The notes under the pieces were generated by a model, which saw only the letters and a program-made list of their open reading frames with translations, had not been told where the DNA came from and ran no database searches. A stretch of 64,000 nucleotides of DNA from DASPSM01 sp036008465 (GTDB lineage: Bacteria; Planctomycetota; Planctomycetia; Planctomycetales; Planctomycetaceae). Of the stretch, positions 54,968 through 63,400 are shown piece after piece. The DNA is taken from the NCBI GenBank assembly GCA_036008465.1, contig DASYNP010000140.1, positions 1 to 64,000 on the forward strand, in the 5' to 3' direction. A program made the position numbers and the translations under genes. Position 1 is the stretch's first letter, and every line of letters starts with the position of its first letter.

Positions 54968-55582
54968 TCAGCGATTCGAACCGCGTCGGCCTTCGTACGT
55001 CGCCCGTTCGGTGACCACTTTGTCCATGAACACGTCGTGCGGGCCGACGATCAGGTCGTCGAACAACTGGCATTCGTAGCAGAGGCCGATGAGTCGGCAA
55101 TCCGGTCGCACTCGCTCGAGCAGACGGTCGTAGTAACCTTGGCCATTTCCCATGCGGCCGCCTTCGCGGCTGAAGGCGACGCCCGGGACGATCACCAAGT
55201 CGATCTGCTCGGGCTGGAATTCCTTCCCCTGCTCAGTCCACCGCTCGTGCGGGGGCTCGAGAATCTTCCATTTGCCGACCACCAACTCGTCCATGCGTTC
55301 CAGCCGCCACAAGCCCAACTTGTTCGCGCCCGCCTCGTCGACCGTGCAATAGGGAATAATGATCTGCTTGCGGCTGTTGAGAGCCTCGGGCAGGGCATGC
55401 TTGGTTCGCAGTTCCGATCGACAGTCGATGTACCACAGGAGCGTTTGCGCCTTCTCGTACTCCGGCAACTGCATCAGCGTGGCGACGGCAACTTCACTGA
55501 TGCGGTCTTTGTCCGGCTGGCCATTGCGCGCGTCATAAGCCGCGCGGCGCATCAGCCCCTTGGCATCGAGCAGTTCGGTCAT
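54968..55582 (-). CDS. 5-formyltetrahydrofolate cyclo-ligase family protein
   Basis: The 204-residue product has the family's features: DRISEVAVATLMQLPEYEKAQTLLWYI, IIPYCTVDEAG, LVIVPGVAFSREGGRMGNGQGYYDRLLE (the ATP/folate-binding RxGxGxGYYD loop) and GLCYECQLFDD. The enzyme uses ATP to convert 5-formyl-THF to methenyl-THF. In bacteria with a tetrahydromethanopterin pathway, related proteins have been proposed in pterin metabolism, so the exact cofactor is open. It begins at ATG 55582 and is the first gene of a two-gene unit with ftr. Confidence 0.88.
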   Translation of the reverse strand: MTELLDAKGLMRRAAYDARNGQPDKDRISEVAVATLMQLPEYEKAQTLLWYIDCRSELRTKHALPEALNSRKQIIIPYCTVDEAGANKLGLWRLERMDELVVGKWKILEPPHERWTEQGKEFQPEQIDLVIVPGVAFSREGGRMGNGQGYYDRLLERVRPDCRLIGLCYECQLFDDLIVGPHDVFMDKVVTERATYEGRRGSNR

Positions 55583-55761
55583 GTCCCCCTCAAAAAGATT
55601 GATTCAGAAGTGCGGATTTGCCGCTGTTCCGAAGCTTCAACAATGCAGGCCAGCCGCTCGAATGTCAATTCGCCGACGCTCGGTCGCTAGCGGAGAACTG
55701 CGCCTCGACGCATGATTGTTAGAAGAATCGGCTCCTCCACCTCCGGATTGAAAGCAGAGCG

Positions 55762-56646
55762 ATGCGCCCCCTCTTACAGGTTGCCGTGGTTCTGGCGGCG
55801 TGGCCCCTGTGTGCCGCGGCAGCGGATGCCCCCGTTAGGCACCGGTTGATGTTCTTCGAGTATGGCAACTGTCCGAATCGGTTTGTCGAGCTCGACACAA
55901 ACGGCAAGATCGTTCGCGAATTCAAACCGCGCAGCATCGCCGTCATCTTTCAGGCGCTGCCAAATGGAAACATTGTGTACGCGTATGGCGGCAAACCAAC
56001 CGGCGTGGTCGAGGTCAATTTTCGTAACGAGACGGTTTGGAGTTACGTCAGCCAATGCCCCCAGGTCTTGGGATGCGAACGTCTCTCCAACGGCAACACG
56101 CTGGTTGCCGAGCAGGGGCCTTGCCAGGTCGTCGAAGTCGATTCAAGCGGCAAGATCGTTCGCGTCACAAAGATGTTCACGAACCAGGCGGCTTATCATC
56201 TCCAGGTTCGTAACGTGCATCGGCTCGAGAACGGAGACATTCTTGCCGCACACGAAGGGGACGGGGCGATTCGCGAGTACAGCCCCGAGGGGCGGATCGT
56301 CTGGCAGTACACGGGCGTTGAGAACACAGGTGACGCGCGCCGGCTGGCGAGCGGCAATACGCTGATTGGCGGCGGCACGCAGAAGCGTCTGATCGAGGTT
56401 TCGCCCGACGGCAAAATCGTCTGGGAGTTCAACGCGGCCGACGCCCCCGAGCTGAACCTCACTTGGGTCTCCAGCATCCAGGTTTTGAAGAACGGCAATT
56501 TCCTCGTGGGCAACTTTCTACGAGGCCACGAGGGGCAGGGCGCGCACGCATTCGAGGTCACGCGCGACAAGAAGGTGGTCTGGACCTTCACCGATCACAG
56601 GCAGTTCAAGTCACTGACCACCGTGCGTGCTGTCGCCAACCAGTGA
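55762..56646 (+). CDS. secreted PQQ-like beta-propeller protein
   Basis: The 294-residue protein has a signal peptide (residues 1-22, LAAWPLCAAAAD). The body is built of repeats around a G-x-I/V-V-W-E/S-F/Y core (GKIVREFK, NETVWSYVS, GKIVRVTK, GRIVWQYTG, GKIVWEFN, KKVVWTFT) spaced by NG-N/DI/TL turns, a six-bladed quinoprotein-like propeller. No PQQ ligands can be assigned. Many such planctomycete proteins have no known enzymatic role. It converges with the WD40 gene, 11 bases away. Confidence 0.8.
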   Translation: MRPLLQVAVVLAAWPLCAAAADAPVRHRLMFFEYGNCPNRFVELDTNGKIVREFKPRSIAVIFQALPNGNIVYAYGGKPTGVVEVNFRNETVWSYVSQCPQVLGCERLSNGNTLVAEQGPCQVVEVDSSGKIVRVTKMFTNQAAYHLQVRNVHRLENGDILAAHEGDGAIREYSPEGRIVWQYTGVENTGDARRLASGNTLIGGGTQKRLIEVSPDGKIVWEFNAADAPELNLTWVSSIQVLKNGNFLVGNFLRGHEGQGAHAFEVTRDKKVVWTFTDHRQFKSLTTVRAVANQ

Positions 56647-56657
56647 CGCGTCCGGAG

Positions 56658-58439
56658 TCATTTCTTGTGATGGTCGTCGCCGCCGCGCCCTCCACCGGAC
56701 GAACCGCCGCCGTGCCCACCGTCGTAGTGGAATGTCTCACTGCCCCCGTGGGTTGAACTTGCAGTTCCGCTCCAGCTCGCACCGCCGCTCGCGTGGCCGA
56801 ACCCTTGCGACGGCGTCGATCTGAAGACCTCCCAACTGGAGCCTGTCTTGCCGCCGCTGCTCGCGCCGGGACTATTGATCGAGAACGCGTCGACGTGCTC
56901 TCCGCTTGGCCCCGTCAAAGACTTTGTTGGGGTTGGCTTCGGATCAAAACGGAACGGACCGGCGAAATCACTGCTTACCTTCTTGCTCTCGCCTGGGGTC
57001 GCAGCATTGGGTTCTTTGATTAGCTTATCCAGAGCGAGACTCAAGGCGTCCGACAGCAACGGCGAGGAACCATCGCTGGTACTACCCGAGTTCTCGGTGC
57101 CCCACGGATCCGATTGTTCGCCACCGGCAGATTCAAGTTCGGCAGACTTGTCAAGAGTCGCGGAACTCGTAAGAAGCTCGAGTTCTTTGAGGCACTCCAC
57201 TCGGCTGCTCGCGTCGTGAGAAGGCGAAGAGGTCGGATTGGCGTCGGCAGCACCGATTTCGTCCTCCAATCGCGGGGCAGTCGCCCCAACGCCGTTCGAT
57301 GCCGCCACCTGGCTGACTGGCGGCTGCTCAATCGGCGACCGATTGTGGGAGAGAGCCCAAAGCCTGACAGTCTTGTCTCGACTTCCAGACGCCAGCACGG
57401 TGCCATCCGGGGAGAGGGCCACCGCTCGCACCGAATCATGATGTCCGGCGAGGCGCGCGATCTCTTTTCCCGTTTTGGCATCCCAAACTCTGACGACGCG
57501 GTCCTCGGGACGGAACGAGCCTGTCGAGACTCCCTTCTTGCTGCTGACCCGAATCGCCCGCTCATATCTGGCTCCGCTGCCGATCGCGATCAGCGTACCC
57601 TGCGTCGAGTAATGGGCGGCCCACCAAAACGATCCCTTTGGTCTATTCGCCAACTCGGATCGGCGTTCCGAACGGACAACGTCCCAAACTTCCACCACTT
57701 CGCGAGTCGCGATTGCCAGATCTCTTCCGTCGGGCGAGAAGTCGAGGGACACAACAGGCCCGCGCCTGGCGCGCTCACGAAGTGGGACGGACGTTGCTTC
57801 GCATTCGCGCTCGACGTTCCAGACCCTCACAGTTCCGTCGACACTTCCAGAAGCAAGCGTTTTCCCGTCGCTCGAGAATGACGCACAAAGCACGGCACGC
57901 GCGTGGCCTTGTAGGGTGGTCTTGAGTTTGCCGGTCTTTGGATCCCACAACCGGATCGTTCGGTCGGCGCCCCCCGCGGCCAGCCAGGCGTCATGCGGCG
58001 CAAAGGCCACGCCCATGACCTTGGCCGCGTCGCCGGACGGCGCCGCACAGGCCCTTCCCGTCGCAAGCTCCCAAAGCGTCACGTCTCCGTTGTCGCCGCC
58101 CGTGGCCAGGATCTGGCCGTCGCCGGAAAATGCAATCGCGGAGATGTCACCCGAGTTTCCATAGAGAGTTCGGCGGAGCGCGCCGCTCTTCACGTCCCAC
58201 AACTTGATGGTGTCGCCCACGCTTGCCGAGGCCAGTGACCTGCCATCGGGCGAAAACGCGACGGCGATAACGCCGGCCGAGTGCCCTTTGAGAATCTTGG
58301 TCTCGTCACCGGCGACAGCTTGATTCGCCCACCCGGAAAAAGTGAGACCGAGAACGAGGAACCCCAAGACGAAATGCACTGCATTCTTTTGCACTGCATT
58401 CTTTTGCACTGTGTTGATTTGCAGGATCTTGATTTGCAC
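56658..58439 (-). CDS. secreted WD40-repeat protein with Gly/His-rich tail
   Basis: The 593-residue product has an N-terminal hydrophobic export segment near residues 22-42. About seven WD40 repeats follow (VIAVAFSPDGRSLASASVGDTIKLWD, VMGVAFAPHDAWLAAGGADRTIRLWD, VRAVALSPDGTVLASGSRDKTVRLW) up to about residue 350. The C-terminal half is Ser/Thr/Gly-rich, ending in an Asp/Gly/His/Lys-rich tail. I use GTG 58439, with AAGGGAG about 9 bases upstream, but the next 30 bases repeat a 15-bp unit (GTGCAAAAGAATGCA) that supplies more in-frame GTG codons, so the true start may be internal. Confidence 0.8.
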   Translation of the reverse strand: MQIKILQINTVQKNAVQKNAVHFVLGFLVLGLTFSGWANQAVAGDETKILKGHSAGVIAVAFSPDGRSLASASVGDTIKLWDVKSGALRRTLYGNSGDISAIAFSGDGQILATGGDNGDVTLWELATGRACAAPSGDAAKVMGVAFAPHDAWLAAGGADRTIRLWDPKTGKLKTTLQGHARAVLCASFSSDGKTLASGSVDGTVRVWNVERECEATSVPLRERARRGPVVSLDFSPDGRDLAIATREVVEVWDVVRSERRSELANRPKGSFWWAAHYSTQGTLIAIGSGARYERAIRVSSKKGVSTGSFRPEDRVVRVWDAKTGKEIARLAGHHDSVRAVALSPDGTVLASGSRDKTVRLWALSHNRSPIEQPPVSQVAASNGVGATAPRLEDEIGAADANPTSSPSHDASSRVECLKELELLTSSATLDKSAELESAGGEQSDPWGTENSGSTSDGSSPLLSDALSLALDKLIKEPNAATPGESKKVSSDFAGPFRFDPKPTPTKSLTGPSGEHVDAFSINSPGASSGGKTGSSWEVFRSTPSQGFGHASGGASWSGTASSTHGGSETFHYDGGHGGGSSGGGRGGDDHHKK

Positions 58440-58713
58440 GTTTCGGAACTCCCTTTGCCCCTCTGCCGCGGTGGATCCGATCCGCCGTCGTCATCCGCTC
58501 GGGCGGAAGTCTAACAGCCCCCATTTGTTCGGAAAATGCCGGAAATTTCGCGATTTCCGCTCTGGCCACGCGGGGCCATCTGACGTCAGGTCGTTGAATT
58601 GCGGCAAACGCGGCCATACGCTCAGTTCGGGCTCGGACATCTGCACATCTCGAAGTCCGGCCGCGGAACTCAGTGTGAAGATCTTCGCGAAACTTCCCGA
58701 TTTCCGGGTGTGG

Positions 58714-60126
58714 ATGTCGCAATGGCGCAAGGTCCTGCCCAGCTTCATAGCCAGCTTTGTGCTACATGTGATCGTGCTCCTGGTGCTCGGGTTGATCGTC
58801 TTTCGGCTCACTCCCGCGGAAAGCGAAGTCATTCCGATCGAGGCCATTGAAAACGACTCACCTAACGGTCCCGTGGAAGCCATCGACCGGGTCGACTTCG
58901 TCGACGAGCCGCTCGAGAAGCCGCGAGAAAAGCTAGCCGACAACGGCGACACCAGCGGCATTTCTTTGGGTAAACTCGCCGAAGTCGGAAAAGTACCGCC
59001 GATCGATTTCACGCCCAGCACTCTGCAGGCCGCCGAAAAGGTTGTGTTGAACGCCGAGCCGACAGTTCACTTCAGCAGCGAGCTGACTGGTCGCACGGGT
59101 GCCGCGCGCTCGTCACTGCTCGTCAAAGGAGGCGGCACCGGGGAGAGCGAGCGGTCGGTCACTCTGGGATTGCGGTGGTTGGCGCGGCATCAACAGCCCG
59201 AGGGACAATGGAGCTTTCACCATGGATCGGACGATCCCGGGACGCTCGAAAAATGCACAACGGGCGCAACGGGTCTGGCGATCCTGGCCTTTCTGGGGGC
59301 CGGGCACACGCACCGTGCCGAGCACGTGCGATTTCAACCAAACGTCGACCAGGGGCTGAAGTTCCTGATCGCGCACGAGAAACGCAGCAAAGAGGGGGGC
59401 GATCTGCGGGGCGAGGTCGTGTCGAACGAAGGCATGTACGCGCACGCCATTGCGACTTTGGCCCTGTGCGAAGCCTACGGCCTGACCAAGGACGAAAAGC
59501 TCCTGGCGCCGGCACAGCAGGCCGTGAATTTCATTGTCTCGGCCCAAGATCCCAAGAAAGGCGGATGGCGCTACTCTCCGCGCGAACCAGGCGACACAAC
59601 GGTGACCGGCTGGCAGGTGATGGCCCTCAAGAGTGCCAAATCGAGCGGGCTCAAGGTCCCCACGCACACACTCAACGATGCGGGCCGGTTTCTGGACTCA
59701 GTGCAGACGGCCGGTGGTAGCCGCTATGGCTACGATCGCGCGGGGAGTTCGCCCCCCATGACGGCCATCGGCCTCTTGTGCCGCATGTATTTGGGCTGGA
59801 AGCAGAACGCCCCGCCGCTGCGACGCGGCGTTCAGTACCTCAGTCACACGGGTCCGTCAATCAACGACATTTATTATGACTATTACGCGACCCAGGTGCT
59901 GCATCACTGGGGCGGAACCGAGTGGAAAAAATGGAACGAAGTGCTCCGCGAGTATCTGATTGAATCGCAAGCCAAGGAAGGAGACGCGTTGGGGAGTTGG
60001 AAACCGACTGGCGACCGCGGCGCCGGCCCGGGGGGCCGGCTCTACCAGACGTGCCTCAGCATCATGACGCTCGAAGTCTACTACCGTTATCTGCCGATCT
60101 ACCAGAGGGAGACGGCAAATCGCTGA
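58714..60126 (+). CDS. squalene-cyclase-like alpha/alpha toroid protein with TonB-like N-terminal anchor
   Basis: From ATG 58714 the product has 470 residues (a GTG at 58675 would add 13). A single N-terminal helix (about 9-32) contains S14-F-V-L-H18, the SxxxH pattern of TonB-type anchors that contact ExbB/ExbD. A Pro/Glu-rich linker follows. Residues about 150-460 carry prenyltransferase/squalene-oxidase repeats (GLRWLARHQQPEGQWSF, GLKFLIAHEKR, GWRYSPREPGDTTVTGWQVMALKSAK, GRFLDSVQTAGGSRYGYDR). No DxDD or QW catalytic motif is seen, so it is probably not a cyclase. Location is the periplasm, tethered to the inner membrane. Confidence 0.8.
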   Translation: MSQWRKVLPSFIASFVLHVIVLLVLGLIVFRLTPAESEVIPIEAIENDSPNGPVEAIDRVDFVDEPLEKPREKLADNGDTSGISLGKLAEVGKVPPIDFTPSTLQAAEKVVLNAEPTVHFSSELTGRTGAARSSLLVKGGGTGESERSVTLGLRWLARHQQPEGQWSFHHGSDDPGTLEKCTTGATGLAILAFLGAGHTHRAEHVRFQPNVDQGLKFLIAHEKRSKEGGDLRGEVVSNEGMYAHAIATLALCEAYGLTKDEKLLAPAQQAVNFIVSAQDPKKGGWRYSPREPGDTTVTGWQVMALKSAKSSGLKVPTHTLNDAGRFLDSVQTAGGSRYGYDRAGSSPPMTAIGLLCRMYLGWKQNAPPLRRGVQYLSHTGPSINDIYYDYYATQVLHHWGGTEWKKWNEVLREYLIESQAKEGDALGSWKPTGDRGAGPGGRLYQTCLSIMTLEVYYRYLPIYQRETANR

Positions 60127-60430
60127 CGTCGCTTGGGCCTTCGGGCTTCGGTCCGTGCGGCCGGACGGCTTTGCCTTTCAGATTTCGAGAGAGAATTTGG
60201 TCGAAATCGGCATGACGCAAACGGCCACTCTGACAAGACTCTACTCGCGTCGACTTAGTAGGCATTTGGGCTGAAAATGCGGATTTTCGGCCTAAATTTG
60301 CGAAGTTTTTAGCGGCGCGAGGCCCAAAATTTTCGGCGCTCCACTTGCTCGCGCCGCGACGCCTGGGATAGTCTCTGTTGCTGGTCATGTCCGCGCTGCA
60401 TGTCCTTGCGGGCCAACAGGGAACATCTCA
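60127..60430. other. intergenic region upstream of giant surface-protein gene
   Basis: These 304 bases hold no gene that I can support. A hairpin lies at 60269-60292 (GGCTGAAAAT / ATTTTCGGCC, 9 of 10 paired plus one wobble). The middle is AT-richer than the flanks, so it probably holds the promoter of the gene at 60431. Confidence 0.4.
60269..60292. terminator. possible weak terminator or stem-loop after the toroid-protein gene
   Basis: A 10-bp stem (GGCTGAAAAT with ATTTTCGGCC) encloses a four-base loop. It is about 140 bases after the stop at 60126 and no long T run follows, so the role is uncertain. Confidence 0.3.
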
Positions 60431-63400
60431 ATGCGGTTTCGGAAATCTCGTTCGAAGCGTGCCCCCCGTCGACCCCGGTATCAGACGACGATCGAGCGTC
60501 TCGAGGACCGAGCCCTCCTGACGGCGAGCTGGAACAACTACGGCGGCAACGCGCAGCACACGGAAGTTGCTCAAGTCGCCGCCCAGCCCCTCAACCAGCT
60601 GCTGTGGTCGACGTCGCTCGACCTGGCTCCCTGGGGCGCCGTGCACTACGGGGATCCGGTTTTCACTCCCGGCAACACTGTCATTATCCCGGTCAAAATC
60701 ACCTGGAGCGGGCAGCACCAGAACTCTCAGAATTTTTATATCGAGGGCCTCAACGACACCACCGGCGCGGTGGAATGGACGAGCGCGTTGACCGGTTCGG
60801 TCACCGCCGCCAGCAACGCCGGGCCGATTGTGATCACCACGGGGACGACCACGGGCCTGACCACGGGCAACTCGGTCACCGTCGGGGGCGTCAACGGCAA
60901 CACGGCCGCCAACGGCACGTTTACGATTACCGTGCTCAACTCGACCCAGTTTCAGCTCAACGGCACGACGGGTAACGCAGCGTATACCTCCGGCGGCGCC
61001 TGGGCCTACAACCCCAACGGCGCCAGCTACATCGCGCCCACCTATAACTGGCTCCAGCCGGTGCAGCCGGTCTATGACCCGAACACCGACCGCGTCTATT
61101 TCCCGGGCCCCGGCGGCACGCTCGACTACATTGCCCACCCGGACAACCCGGGCAGCTCGACGCCAACAGTCGTCCAAGAAGCGTTCTACGGCCTGGCCAA
61201 CTACACGGCCAACGAATCCGCGTACAACTCGTCGATCTACATCAACACGGGCTTGATGGTCGATGGCTCGGGCAACGTCTACTTCGGCTTCACCGAGACG
61301 GGAACGAACCCGTCCGGCATCAATGACGGCGGCTTTGTCCGCATCACGCCTACGGGAACAGCCACGTACACGTACGCCTACGCCGCAGTCGGTCAGACGA
61401 ACGATGGCAACTGGAACCCAGCCTTGGGCCAGACGCCGACCCTCAGCAACGACGGTTCCACTGTCTACTTCGGCGCCAGTGACTCCGGTTACGCTCTCAA
61501 CTTCAGTAACGAATCCAACTCGTATCTGGTCGCGCTCAACAGCACGACCATGGCCGAGCTGGACTCCGTGCGGCTGATAGACCCGGCGACGGGGGCAGGC
61601 GCCGTCCTGATCGATGAGAGCACGGCCTCGCCGATGGTGGCCCCCGACAATACGGTCTACATGGGGGTCTTCTCCAGCAACTACAACGGGTCGCGCGGCT
61701 TCCTTCTGCACTATTCGGCCAACCTGGGAACGGAATACACACCAGGAGCTTTCGGCTGGGACGACACGCCCTCGATCATTCCGACTTCGATGGTCCCGTC
61801 CTATACGGGGTCGTCCTCGTACTTGATCCTCACCAAGTACAACAACTACGCCAACGCCGAGGTGGGCGAACCGTACGGCGGCAATGGTGTGAATCAGATC
61901 GCAATCCTCGATCCCTACAACACGCAGCTCGACCCCAACTACGACGCCAATCCCAACTTGCAAGTCATGAAGCAGGTCATGACGATGCAGAGCCCCTCGC
62001 CCGATATTCCCAATGCAGAGGCCGGCGATCCCGACGCTGTGCGCGAGTGGTGCACAAACGGCACGGTCGTCGACCCGGCCACCGACAGCGTGTACATCAA
62101 CAACGAGGACGGCTACACCTATCAGTGGAACCTGGGCACTGGGCTCGTGACGAACGCGGTCCAAGTCACGTCCGGCATCGGCGTTCCCTATACGCCGACA
62201 GCCATCGCCCCCAACGGCGTGATCTTTTCCGATAACGGCGGAACGCTCTTCGCCCTGGGCGGCTACTCCAACTACACGATGAGCACGGTCTCCTCAGCCG
62301 ATCCTGCCGTGGTCGGCAACACGGTCACGCTCACGACCAGCCTTGCCTCGACCAACAGCGGGCCCACGCCGACGGGCACGGTGACTTACACGTACTACGA
62401 GGGCGCAAATAACCCCCTGAACTACAACACCACACCCGTGACGATCGGCACGGCCAACGTTGTCAACGGTGTGGCGTCGATTCAAGTTTCGGGATTGGTG
62501 GCTTCCCACTATCACATCTACGCCTCATACAGCGGCGATTCAAATTACTCGACCGGGCAGACGATCCTCACGCTGCCGGTCCTGGGACAGGTGACCACAA
62601 CCATCACGTCGTCATCGGTCAACCCGGCGAATCCGGGCGCCAGCGTTACGTTCACGGTTACCGTTACTCCGAATGGCAACGTCGCGAACGGCGCAACAAG
62701 CGGGGCAACCGACTTTGTGCCGATCGGCACGGTCAGCTTCTATGACCACGGAATACGCATCGGCACGGCGTCGCTCAACAACTTGGAACAGGTAACGAAT
62801 CCATCGACCACCAACACCGCGAGCTTCACGTTCTCCGGCGTCGCACTCTTTGGCGGCACGAACACCATCACGGCCGTCTACAACGGCGACCAGAACTTCA
62901 CGACAGGCACATCGCCCGTCTTCAACGAGTACGTTCCGGCAGTCCTCGCCCCGGGCACGCAGAATAGCGCGGTTGGGGACTTGGTCTCGCTGCAAATGCA
63001 GGCCGTCGGCTTGCCCCCCGGTGATTCGTGGACGTTCTCCGCGACCGGTCTGCCGCCCGGCCTGTCCATCAACACCAGCACGGGCGCGATCACCGGCACC
63101 ATCACAGGATCGGCCAACACTTATGCCGTAACGGTCACCGCGGCCGACGGCACGAAAGCCAGCGGCGGTGACAACTTCACCTGGAACGTCTCGACCGTGA
63201 CGGTGACGACCACGACGCTGGTCGCTTCGTCGGCCAATCCAACGTACGGTCAAAACGAGACGCTGACGGCGACCGTATCGAGTCACGCAGGAAGTCCGAA
63301 TGTTGGAACGGTCACGTTCTACGACGGTGCGACGTCCTTGGGAACCGTCCCGATCAGTAACGGAACCGCCCAGTTTTCGACGACAACGCTCACAGCCGGG

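Noticed and set aside
54960..54990. A GGTTCGAATC-like string on the minus strand resembling a tRNA T-arm.
   Set aside because: It lies in the 3' end of the 5-formyl-THF cyclo-ligase coding sequence and has no acceptor, D-arm or anticodon stem around it.
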